Positions 35,201 through 41,402 of a stretch of 55,619 nt of DNA are shown here, piece by piece. Positions within the stretch are counted from its first letter, which is position 1. Each line of letters starts with the position of its first letter. The stretch comes from Christensenella sp. UBA5489. Its GTDB lineage: Bacteria; Bacillota; Clostridia; Christensenellales; UBA1242. The notes beneath the pieces were generated by a model that was not told the DNA's origin, ran no database searches, and was given only the letters and a program-made list of their open reading frames with translations. The stretch covers positions 10,189-65,807 of the forward strand of contig DIPL01000020.1 of assembly GCA_002424095.1 (NCBI GenBank), in the 5' to 3' direction. A program made the translations under genes and the position numbers.

Positions 35201-35821
35201 TGATTGCCCTGCAAAAAGTGCTGAATAATCTCTTAATCGTGCATCGACAATTCCATTTTCAATTGTGATATTTTTAAACTCTCCGCCTTCAATACCACCA
35301 AATAAACCGAAATAATTAGATGAATCTTCATAAATATAAAGATTTGATATTTTGTAATTATTGTCAGTATAAGTGCCAAATTCGTCGTAAATGCCGCCAT
35401 CATAGTTTCCTTTAAAGCGCCACTCATAAGTCGAAGCATTTGACGTTAATCCAATTGGCTTCCACATTTTACCATATAAATCAATATCTGCTGTTTGTTT
35501 GAAATATTTTCCTTCAAAATTATCTCTCTCTGTTGTTGTCGGCATTCTCGTTTTATATGAAACAAATGCCAAATCCTCGGCATTTGCAATTAAATAAGGG
35601 CTTTCGGAAGTGCCTTCGCCAGAGAGCGAATGCTCCGCAAGTCCTAAATCGTCATCAATCCATGTTTCAGTCGTTACTGGCGGGGGTGTAAATTCTGCTT
35701 TAAAAACGACTGCTTCATCTGTGCTTTTTAAGAACATAAAAAAATACATCCCGCACAAAAAAGTTACAAAAATAAACAATGATAATACGAGATTTTTGAA
35801 ATTTATTTTTGATGATATCAT
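29216..35821 (-). CDS. giant GLUG/InlB-repeat surface protein with cytoplasmic tail (2201 aa)
   Basis: The first gene of the surface locus. A membrane signal segment is at about residues 10-30. An N-terminal module shared with its paralogue contains DLAFVSYKTR and DIDLYGKMWKPIG. About thirty GLUG-type repeats (GGLIG, GGIVG and variants) extend to about residue 1245. A Flg_new/InlB-type repeat is near 1355 (DFAYWSLNTDGSG) and further repeat domains follow to about 2100. A transmembrane helix at about 2137-2163 is followed by LNNRK and a tail of about 40 residues. Such proteins are usually adhesins, but no ligand can be inferred. GGAGTG precedes the ATG. No cell-wall sorting signal is present. 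Confidence 0.87.
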   Translation of the reverse strand: MISSKINFKNLVLSLFIFVTFLCGMYFFMFLKSTDEAVVFKAEFTPPPVTTETWIDDDLGLAEHSLSGEGTSESPYLIANAEDLAFVSYKTRMPTTTERDNFEGKYFKQTADIDLYGKMWKPIGLTSNASTYEWRFKGNYDGGIYDEFGTYTDNNYKISNLYIYEDSSNYFGLFGGIEGGEFKNITIENGIVDARLRDYSALFAGQSYNVKIDNVSVDGYVGTFNQTTPAEGSSYVAGFVAFANTTENFDINKITNIAVSANTEIRGKAYVAGVVARNSNTIIENATNNGTIIAKRDNSGDIYAGGIVAVVQGEGELTFKNLTNNGTIDCTHSVAGGLIGNSTMINLKLSVIDSENSGNVKVGSYRAGGVIGRAYDATLINVTNSGKVEGRNELGGLVGRGSKINAQDSSNSAEIISETYNIGGLIGYVDNQTVIDNCSNSGKVQGTLNITGYNGVGGLVGVWTGRDSEITNSENTLTAEIIGASAGGAIGYTNGGEIIVTNFENYGKIVGSPLYLYNDIRGTGGVIGMSAGAGSKIEIINSLNQGILLGSIVGGAVGNAYGTSTYTIDNFINNTNLIFDNQTTNELTEDEEVLYQIPTGYLNSEENIITRYVGGVFGYNNALTTVVDSVNNGEISTYGNNVGGLSGNMLRIESNISNFTNNGNVKGKSYVGGIVGTARGVYSNVVQLGNVEGIGNNVGGIIGSAYSVTLKGVLTSDTKTVSGVSNVGGLIGYANTASVVNILPLIGDITTYCVNNASVSGTSSVGGLIGQSRQTVNIEETENTGIVNSTSYYTGGFIGLMNTGILNIKNSQNSGNVTSTVISRNAGNYNYATGGLVGHINSAGAQVKISDSQNTGNITGQFVGGIIGCNYARVLANVILTNVTNSGEILSNSGIEDIEGTIYYNYGYAGGILGASNTSGTLTLNSVTNDGAVTGKFAAGIAGMIGILNGTDVVNNGKITCNAYLINPVGNGTRIIGGLAGLVYQSGDTVELTDSKNTGQLSDSSTDGTEYSEWYYLGGLIGIARNVILNECENTFEINLENTPRALSYINYAGSLVAYGNNSVNFEIIKCKVSNIAVKADYVGGIVGAVYNAYGRTASNGTTVISECFVDANVSSTLNYNERASYVGGVIGYNRGGLELSNIVITGDICGNERIGGIASRIEMYSNVSDNLEYKIKNVSFEGNFVGSVYDSNTRIGGFIGEVYFNLHSTLRGTELPLEIQFCYNIAKFTETFESGSLSFDRYGGFVGYIGLYGSINDMSLTVTIDKCLYAVDKDGSPDGYGDYAQCGATHGNLTGTFVGNTSTTFTDADFATENTYVDWSFNGEDVETGEKTYWAIFESFNEGKPFLTNMYPCEIRFHNNDGGDDEFGTVNSLVGNQILITEKLITKPTRKYYDFAYWSLNTDGSGERYYYDETIEPSSNTFHLYAIWTPEKIFIEVGTGVLKNTEETVISDHYIERSMTDVIAYASPNEGDIFQNWEIFDPNLSEFVYYVETPQNLVLLGTGGILDDAFVDRWAFVDDEGRKSIKFRPISIGTKAFISIDFASGYSNRAIIEVDDVSYRVGTLLSDYGTAVGENSFTLKINPINHYEFTDFVIRDNKGEIIPDYSTMLTVSGTGDERTFTILTAGRYNIELNFQEIEYTITVNQVKNDLITAISTETADLVTGDDNLPTIKIGEDLINFGIADNFNYRFINFLILNNVGVYERYFYTEGSKFTEEFLNKFITNGEIEIFAVFVERYIFEIVVDPNGDGEGTFEAYIREENGETEAITIDKNNQAYIDENSNIIIIATPNSNSRFVEFTGIDAVNIENNIADFRINGDASITVEFESFYYTIISKIIDNNNQDLVESNILEKNNIDVSASVNNNKIVEGSVIYSIGLIEADKDIADGCYVFGSWYFNVDGVLIPITLEKFNITDNNVIIDINITKDFLQTYANENNEIIVVAKYFELYTLNIESSDASKGIFKLFKVVDEQKVQVEADETDFAYGTVLIIEAEVTNELYYEFVDFSGVDMELGDVLTPADKSLELSLTTNRYIVLNFVSKVFEIEEKADTSNAKGEITFSSDKVGVGDKLTVSFNVSSGYEIKSWMIIDKNGIEHDAKAIENVKYSNNTLVITIDENWLDTYGLDFNSEIKTMMNSTYFTILLAGGITIPILLAGILLFIILNNRKKAQYMAAKERSATMQLGLDRGKFLSDLKNDDKDK

Positions 35822-36089
35822 ATTTTCACTCCAAAATTATTAATTCTTACAAAATCCTACAAAATAATCTATAATATGATACAATATTATCAATTATCGA
35901 TAAGAATGTCAAACGGATTTTTTACTTTAATTTTTATATTTTTTTCAACTTTAATATATATAAGTTGCATAAATTTTTAATGTTTATTCATTTTGGATTT
36001 ACTTTTCCTTAAATTACGAAAAACAATTATTTAAATCCGTATAAAAAATTCGTTACAGAAACAATTAGAACTATAAAGTTTTATAGAAG
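35822..36089. other. divergent intergenic region, giant surface gene / proS
   Basis: The 323 bases between the two start codons are very AT-rich. They hold the promoter of the giant-protein genes at 35884-35912 and that of proS at 36090-36118. Between them I see no T-box, riboswitch or hairpin; only a 24-codon hydrophobic open frame at 35906-35980 without a ribosome binding site, which I do not call. Confidence 0.5.
35884..35912 (-). promoter_or_regulatory. promoter of the giant surface protein genes
   Basis: On the minus strand a perfect TTGACA (35907-35912), 17 bases and TAATAT (35884-35889), with TG one base before the -10. The leader before the first giant gene would be about 56 bases. 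Confidence 0.65.
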
Positions 36090-36118
36090 TTGACAATTTT
36101 TGTTTATGACTTTATAAT
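36090..36118 (+). promoter_or_regulatory. consensus promoter of proS
   Basis: A perfect TTGACA (36090-36095), a 17-base spacer and a perfect TATAAT (36113-36118). The leader is about 20 bases, with AGGAG five bases before the ATG, which leaves no room for a T-box. Confidence 0.8.
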
Positions 36119-36144
36119 AATTTTATTGTAGAATAGGAGTTGAA

Positions 36145-37578
36145 ATGGACGAAAATAAGTCATTTGTTAAGGAAATTGCTGATATTAAAACAAATTTCCC
36201 GCAGTGGTATACCGATATTGTTTTAAAAACTGAAATGGTTGATTATGGCCCCGTTAAAGGAACGATGATTATTCGACCTTACGGTTATGAAATTTGGGAA
36301 AATATCCAATTTGAATTGAATAAAAGAATTAAAAATACGGGACATAAAAATGCTTATTTTCCGCTTTTTATTCCATATAATTTTATTGCCAAAGAAGCAG
36401 AGCATGTTGAAGGGTTTGCACCAGAAGTTGCTATGGTTACGCACGCAGGTGGCGAAAAACTTGCCGAGCCAATTGTTGTAAGGCCAACTTCTGAGACATT
36501 ATTCGGAACAATGTATTCAAAATGGATTAAAAGTTGGAGAGATTTACCGCTCCTTCTCAACCAGTGGGCAAATGTTGTACGTTGGGAAAAAACAACTAGA
36601 CCTTTTTTAAGGACAACCGAATTTTTATGGCAGGAAGGCCACACTGCACACGCAACAAAACAAGAGGCGGAAGAAGAAACAATTAAAATGCTCCACGTAT
36701 ATGAAGAATTTATGAAAAATGTTTTGGCTTTACCTGTTCTAGTCGGCAAAAAAAGTGAAAAAGAAAAGTTTGCAGGTGCTGAAACGACATATTCCGTTGA
36801 ATCTATAACATTGGATGGAAAGTGTTTGCAATCTGGCACTTCTCATTATTTAGGGCAAAAATTTGCGAAAGCATTTGATATTAAATTTTTAGACAAAGAT
36901 GGCGAACATAAATTTGTCTATACAACGAGTTGGGGCGTGTCAACAAGACTGATAGGTGCTATGATTATGGCTCACGGAGATGTTCGTGGAATTGCCTTGC
37001 CACCAAAAGTTGCACCAATTCAAGTTGTCATTATTCCTATATCAAAAAAAGATGAAGTTAAGGAAAAGGCGGAGAATATTTTTAATTCTCTAAAAGATAA
37101 AAATATTCGTTGCGAACTAGATGAACGAAACCAAAGTCCCGGCTGGAAGTTTAATGAATGGGAAATGAAAGGCGTTCCACTCAGGATTGAAATCGGTCCA
37201 AGAGATATTGAAAAAAATTGCGTTCAAATTCAGCGTCGAGATACTTTAACAAAAGAAGAAGTTAAATTTGAAAATATTGATGAATATGTTTTGAATAAGT
37301 TGGATGAAATTCAAGTTGCAATGTATGAAAAAGCATTGAAACATTTACAGTCTAGAATTAAAGAAGTTCATAGTTTCGACGAATTAAAAGAAGCAGTAAA
37401 TAACGGATTTATCGCAAAATCAATGTGGTGTGGAAGTCGTGAAAGTGAAGAAAAAGTTAAGGAATTAACAACCGCCACAAGCAGAGTTATGCCGTTTGAC
37501 CAAACGCCATTTGATGATAAATGCGTAGTAACGGGCGAAAAAGCAAAGTTTGTTGTATATTTTGCAAAAGCATATTAA
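36145..37578 (+). CDS. proS: prolyl-tRNA synthetase (short, archaeal/eukaryotic-type)
   Basis: Charges tRNA-Pro with proline. The 477-residue protein is the shorter ProS type without the bacterial editing insertion. Class II motifs are clear: motif 1 near GPVKGTMIIRPYGYEIWE, motif 2 RWEKTTRPFLRTTEFLWQEGH and motif 3 GVSTRLIGAMIMAHGD. The anticodon-binding domain follows, then the C-terminal zinc-like domain ending KFVVYFAKAY. It is transcribed from its own consensus promoter, apparently without the T-box leader often found on such genes in Bacillota. Confidence 0.97.
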   Translation: MDENKSFVKEIADIKTNFPQWYTDIVLKTEMVDYGPVKGTMIIRPYGYEIWENIQFELNKRIKNTGHKNAYFPLFIPYNFIAKEAEHVEGFAPEVAMVTHAGGEKLAEPIVVRPTSETLFGTMYSKWIKSWRDLPLLLNQWANVVRWEKTTRPFLRTTEFLWQEGHTAHATKQEAEEETIKMLHVYEEFMKNVLALPVLVGKKSEKEKFAGAETTYSVESITLDGKCLQSGTSHYLGQKFAKAFDIKFLDKDGEHKFVYTTSWGVSTRLIGAMIMAHGDVRGIALPPKVAPIQVVIIPISKKDEVKEKAENIFNSLKDKNIRCELDERNQSPGWKFNEWEMKGVPLRIEIGPRDIEKNCVQIQRRDTLTKEEVKFENIDEYVLNKLDEIQVAMYEKALKHLQSRIKEVHSFDELKEAVNNGFIAKSMWCGSRESEEKVKELTTATSRVMPFDQTPFDDKCVVTGEKAKFVVYFAKAY

Positions 37579-37656
37579 ATTTATACCGTTTAAAATCTTT
37601 GTTAAAATTCTCTTGCTGAATTTCAAAAAAGAGATATGGAAAAATTAATGTAATGC

Positions 37657-37685
37657 TTGTTTTAAATAAATTATTGTGATAAAAT
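37657..37685 (+). promoter_or_regulatory. promoter giving a probably leaderless lepB mRNA
   Basis: TTGTTT (37657-37662), 17 bases and TAAAAT (37680-37685) with TG one base upstream. The ATG starts seven bases after the -10 and there is no Shine-Dalgarno site, so transcription should begin at or next to the start codon. Confidence 0.55.
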
Positions 37686-37692
37686 ATTTTTT

Positions 37693-38418
37693 ATGCGAAA
37701 GTATATATATAGAATTAAAGACTTTTTTGTTGATTTTATATACCATAATAGCCTTTATACCGTTCAAACAAATATAAAGGTTTTTTTTAAGCATTTTATG
37801 AACGGACTTTATATTGCATTATGTATTTTGCTTTTTATGCTTGCTTTTTTTATTGCTACACATAATTTTTATCCAATTGTCGGAGCATCTATGTTACCTA
37901 CACTTCAAGAGGAAGGACAAGGTTGTTTTATTGATATGGGCTCAGATGTTGAACACGGAGACATTGTCGCCGCTTTTGCAAAGTCACATACAAGAGTTGT
38001 TAAAAGAGTTATTGCAAAAGACGGAGACTTGGTTGGCTATTATCACAATCCCGAAACAGGCTACTATGAAACTGCATTGATTTATAAAGGTTCAAACGAA
38101 GTAACAATTTTAAAAGAAGACTATATTTTTGCAAAAAATGATAATGCCATATCGCACTATAACTTAATAACGTGGAATTTGGATTCAAAAGAGTTTGAAT
38201 TTCGTGGATATGAAGGGCAAGCAATTCAATTTTTGATTGTTCCAGAAAACCATTATTATATTCTTGGAGATAATCGTGGAAACAGTAGCGACAGTTCGTG
38301 GTATGGCACAATAAACCGAAGTTTGATTGTTGGAAAGGTTGATATGGTTGTTGATTTAGATAGTTTTTATTTAGCAGAAATTATTTCTTATTGTTTAGGT
38401 TGGAGGGAAATATTATGA
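37693..38418 (+). CDS. lepB: signal peptidase I
   Basis: Cleaves signal peptides at the outer face of the membrane. One transmembrane helix (about residues 38-56) precedes the protease domain. The Ser/Lys dyad is Ser66 (GASMLPT) and Lys104 (RVVKRVIAKDGD), and box E is GDNRGNSSDSSWYG. At 241 residues it is larger than minimal Gram-positive forms because of an N-terminal cytoplasmic stretch of about 35 residues. It starts without a ribosome binding site next to a promoter. Its stop overlaps the ychF start by four bases (ATGA). Confidence 0.93.
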   Translation: MRKYIYRIKDFFVDFIYHNSLYTVQTNIKVFFKHFMNGLYIALCILLFMLAFFIATHNFYPIVGASMLPTLQEEGQGCFIDMGSDVEHGDIVAAFAKSHTRVVKRVIAKDGDLVGYYHNPETGYYETALIYKGSNEVTILKEDYIFAKNDNAISHYNLITWNLDSKEFEFRGYEGQAIQFLIVPENHYYILGDNRGNSSDSSWYGTINRSLIVGKVDMVVDLDSFYLAEIISYCLGWREIL

Positions 38419-39518
38419 AAATCGGAGTTGTCGGACTTCCAAATGTCGGGAAAAGCACGCTTTTCAATGCTTTGTCGCAAGCAGGTGCTGAAAGCGAAAA
38501 TTATCCGTTCTGCACAATTGAGCCAAATATCGGAGTTGTAGATATAAAAGATGAACGACTTGATGTTCTTGCCAAACTTTTCAACAGTAAAAAAAATATT
38601 CCTGCGTGCATTGAATTTGTGGATATAGCAGGACTTGTCGAAGGAGCAAGCAAGGGAGCAGGACTTGGAAACAAATTTTTAAGCCATATTCGAGAAGTTG
38701 ATGCAATTGTTCACGTTGTACGCTGTTTTGATAACGAAAAAATCATAAGTGTATATGGCAGTGTAAATCCGAAAAGAGATATTGAGGTCATCAATCTCGA
38801 ACTAATACTTGCTGATTTAGAAACGGTTGAAAAGCGACTTGAAAAAAGTCAAAAATCGTCAAAGCAAGGTGGCGAATTTGCACAACGTGAAACTGAAATT
38901 TTAAAAATGCTATATACCGCACTTGAAAAAGGTCAACCTGTGCGAATACTTTTACAAAAAGCAAAATTTAGTGCGGAAGATGAAAATTTTATAAAATCAC
39001 TTTTTCTTTTAAGTGCTAAACCTGTTATTTATGCTGCAAATATAGACGAAAATGACATTGGCAAAGAAGATAATGAATATGTAAAAATGGTTAAAGAAAT
39101 TGCAGAAAAAGAAAATTCAAAAACAATTTCTCTATGTGCAAAAATTGAAGAAGAACTTATAAACTTAAATCCAGAAGAACGAGAAATGTTTAAGGCAGAA
39201 CTCGGAATTAACGAAAGCGGACTCGACCAACTTGCCAAAGCGGGATTTTCAATTTTGGGACTTATGACTTTCTTAACAGCAGGTGAAAAAGAAGTACGTG
39301 CATGGACCATCGAAAAAAATTCGAAAGCACCACAGGCGGCGGGCAAAATTCATACCGACTTTGAACGTGGATTTATTAAGGCGGAAATTGTGAATTATAA
39401 TGACTTAATTTCTTGCGGAAGTTGGAACGTTGCAAAAGAAAAAGGCAAAGTTCGAATTGAAGGAAAAGATTATATTATGCAAGATGGAGACGTCGTCATT
39501 TTTAAATTTAATATTTAA
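38415..39518 (+). CDS. ychF: YchF/OLA1-family ATPase
   Basis: YchF is an Obg-related P-loop protein that prefers ATP, binds ribosomes and takes part in stress responses. The 367-residue protein starts KIGVVGLPNVGKST (P-loop) and continues with DIAGLVEGASKGAGLGNKFL (G3 and helix) and ANIDEN at the base-recognition loop. It ends with the TGS-like domain (TDFERGFIKAEIV, MQDGDVVIFKFN). The ATG at 38415 has GGAGG upstream and overlaps the lepB stop, so the two are translationally coupled. Confidence 0.96.
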   Translation: MKIGVVGLPNVGKSTLFNALSQAGAESENYPFCTIEPNIGVVDIKDERLDVLAKLFNSKKNIPACIEFVDIAGLVEGASKGAGLGNKFLSHIREVDAIVHVVRCFDNEKIISVYGSVNPKRDIEVINLELILADLETVEKRLEKSQKSSKQGGEFAQRETEILKMLYTALEKGQPVRILLQKAKFSAEDENFIKSLFLLSAKPVIYAANIDENDIGKEDNEYVKMVKEIAEKENSKTISLCAKIEEELINLNPEEREMFKAELGINESGLDQLAKAGFSILGLMTFLTAGEKEVRAWTIEKNSKAPQAAGKIHTDFERGFIKAEIVNYNDLISCGSWNVAKEKGKVRIEGKDYIMQDGDVVIFKFNI

Positions 39519-39593
39519 TATTTAAAATTTAAATTCTAAATTATTTTTAAATTATATTTATTTTAATTAATTGAGAAAGTTAGATAATAAAAA

Positions 39594-41231
39594 TTAGTCT
39601 GAATTTTCAATCAACGAATTCGACATTTCAAGCGAAGGTTGTAAATTTAATAAATCTAAAACGGTTGATGCTATATTGGCAAGTCCGCCGTTTTTTTTCA
39701 ATTTATAGAGAATTTTGGAGTTTTCGGATTTTTTAAATTTTTGCGTTTGGTTTTGATTTTTAGATTTTTCTTGCGTTTCCGCCACTAAAATAAACGGCAC
39801 AGGATTTGTTGTATGCGTTGTATGTGGCTTTCCATTTTTATCAATAAGCATTTCCGCATTTCCGTGGTCGGCTGTTATGATACAAGAACCACCAACAGAA
39901 ACACACGCCATCGCTATTTCATATGCGCATTTATCAACACAAGTTATCGCTTTTTTTGTGGCTTCAATATTTGCCGTATGCCCTAACATATCTGGATTAG
40001 ACAAGTTGACTAAAATAAAATCATATTTGTTTTTTAAAATTATTTCTTTTGTTTTTTCGGTAATTTCAAAGGCTCGCATTTGCGGATTTTTAGTAAAATC
40101 AGAATCGGCAAGTGTTGGAATTAAACAACGCTCTTCATCATTGAACGGCTCTTCCCTGCCACCATTGAAAAAAAATGTAACGTGAGCATATTTTGTTGTT
40201 TCTGCAATATGGAATTGTTTTTTACCATTTTTTGAAATAACTTCTGCCAAAGTGTTTTTTATATTTTTATTTGAATATGCGACTTTGACATTTTTTAAGT
40301 TGTTAGAATATTCCGACATTGAAACGAAAAAAACATTTTTAAATTTTTTAGTTTCAAAATATGGAAAATCAGGATTTGAAAATGCATCAGCAAGTTGTCG
40401 TGCACGGTCGGAACGGAAATTAAAAAAAATCACCGCATCGCCTTCATTTATAACTTTCGGACTTCCAATAATAGTCGGCTCAATAAATTCATCAAAAAAT
40501 CCACGACTATAAGACTCACGAAAGACATCATCGGCAAAATTGCTTTTTGGGGTTTTGCTTTCCTTATTTTCATCGACAAAATTATCTTTATGTGGATTTC
40601 CGTTGTTTTGCGTTTCAGTGCGTCCAAAAACCAACATATCATAATATTTTTTTGTATTTCCATATCGCTCTTCACGGTCCATTGCATAAAACCGCCCGCA
40701 AATATCTACAATTTCAGCACTTGTGCCCTTACAAAATTCTTGAATATTTCGAATATAAGAACGTCCACTGTCAATGGGTGTATCTCGCCCGTCAGTTATT
40801 GCGTGAATGTAAACTTTTTCGAGATTGTGTTTTTGCGTAAGTTTTATAAGTGCTTTCAAGTGATTTATATGAGAATGCACTCCGCCATCAGATAAAAGCC
40901 CAATTAAATGAATAGCACCATTATTTCCTTTTGCAAAATTCATTGCATTATTAAATTCTTTATTTTCAAAAAACTCTCCGCTTTTTATTTCAGCATTGAT
41001 TTTTTCTAAATCTTGTAATAAAATTCGACCGCTTCCAATTGTTAAATGTCCGACTTCGCTATTTCCCATTTGATTTTCAGAAAGTCCAACCGCTTTTCCC
41101 GAAGCATTTAAGAGCATATGTGGATATGATTTTTTAAGCGAATCTAAAAACGGAGTGCCTGCAAGTTTGATTGCATTGCCGTATCGCTCATTTCTATGTC
41201 CGAAGCCATCTAAAATAACAAGAGTTACCAT
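39594..41231 (-). CDS. gpmI: 2,3-bisphosphoglycerate-independent phosphoglycerate mutase
   Basis: Interconverts 3- and 2-phosphoglycerate in glycolysis with two Mn ions. At the start VTLVILDGFGHR supplies a metal-binding Asp, then the nucleophile Ser58 lies in QMGNSEVGHL. HAITDGRDT and ITADHGNAE are also present. At 545 residues it is longer than the usual 510 or so because of Asn/Lys-rich insertions near 40540-40620 and 39715-39780. I choose the ATG at 41231, at the conserved N-terminus, with a promoter six bases upstream and no ribosome binding site. A TTG at 41288, six bases after AAAGG, is the alternative. Confidence 0.93.
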   Translation of the reverse strand: MVTLVILDGFGHRNERYGNAIKLAGTPFLDSLKKSYPHMLLNASGKAVGLSENQMGNSEVGHLTIGSGRILLQDLEKINAEIKSGEFFENKEFNNAMNFAKGNNGAIHLIGLLSDGGVHSHINHLKALIKLTQKHNLEKVYIHAITDGRDTPIDSGRSYIRNIQEFCKGTSAEIVDICGRFYAMDREERYGNTKKYYDMLVFGRTETQNNGNPHKDNFVDENKESKTPKSNFADDVFRESYSRGFFDEFIEPTIIGSPKVINEGDAVIFFNFRSDRARQLADAFSNPDFPYFETKKFKNVFFVSMSEYSNNLKNVKVAYSNKNIKNTLAEVISKNGKKQFHIAETTKYAHVTFFFNGGREEPFNDEERCLIPTLADSDFTKNPQMRAFEITEKTKEIILKNKYDFILVNLSNPDMLGHTANIEATKKAITCVDKCAYEIAMACVSVGGSCIITADHGNAEMLIDKNGKPHTTHTTNPVPFILVAETQEKSKNQNQTQKFKKSENSKILYKLKKNGGLANIASTVLDLLNLQPSLEMSNSLIENSD

Positions 41232-41237
41232 AATAAA

Positions 41238-41266
41238 ATTATAATTGCAAAAGCAAATAAAAGCAA
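41238..41266 (-). promoter_or_regulatory. promoter giving a probably leaderless gpmI mRNA
   Basis: On the minus strand TTGCTT (41261-41266), 17 bases and a perfect TATAAT (41238-41243). The ATG begins six bases after the -10. Confidence 0.5.
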
Positions 41267-41339
41267 ATAAAACTAAATTTATTTTCAAATTAAGCCTTTA
41301 AACTAAATTTTTGGCAAAACAAAGTTCAAAAACATTTTT

Positions 41340-41346
41340 TTCGACA
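41340..41346 (-). promoter_or_regulatory. Spo0A box upstream of spoIIE
   Basis: The minus strand reads TGTCGAA, a perfect 0A box, within the extended context AAATGTCGAAAAAA. It ends about seven bases before the -35-like TTGCTG (41353-41358) of spoIIE; with TAATAA at 41376-41381 the spacer is 17. In Bacillus subtilis, spoIIE is activated by phosphorylated Spo0A from such boxes. Confidence 0.6.
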
Positions 41347-41402
41347 TTTATTTTGCTGTGCTTTTCATCTTTTTGTAATAAAATCAAAAAGAGGTAAGAT
41401 TT

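Noticed and set aside
24243..35821. LPxTG-type sortase substrates
   Set aside because: Neither giant protein has an LPxTG-like motif; both end in a membrane helix with a long basic cytoplasmic tail.
35906..35980. 24-residue hydrophobic frame between the giant genes and proS
   Set aside because: Could be a small membrane peptide, but no ribosome binding site is present and it overlaps the promoter of the giant genes.
35822..36144. T-box or riboswitch before proS
   Set aside because: The consensus promoter leaves a leader of about 20 bases, and no specifier hairpin or antiterminator is visible.
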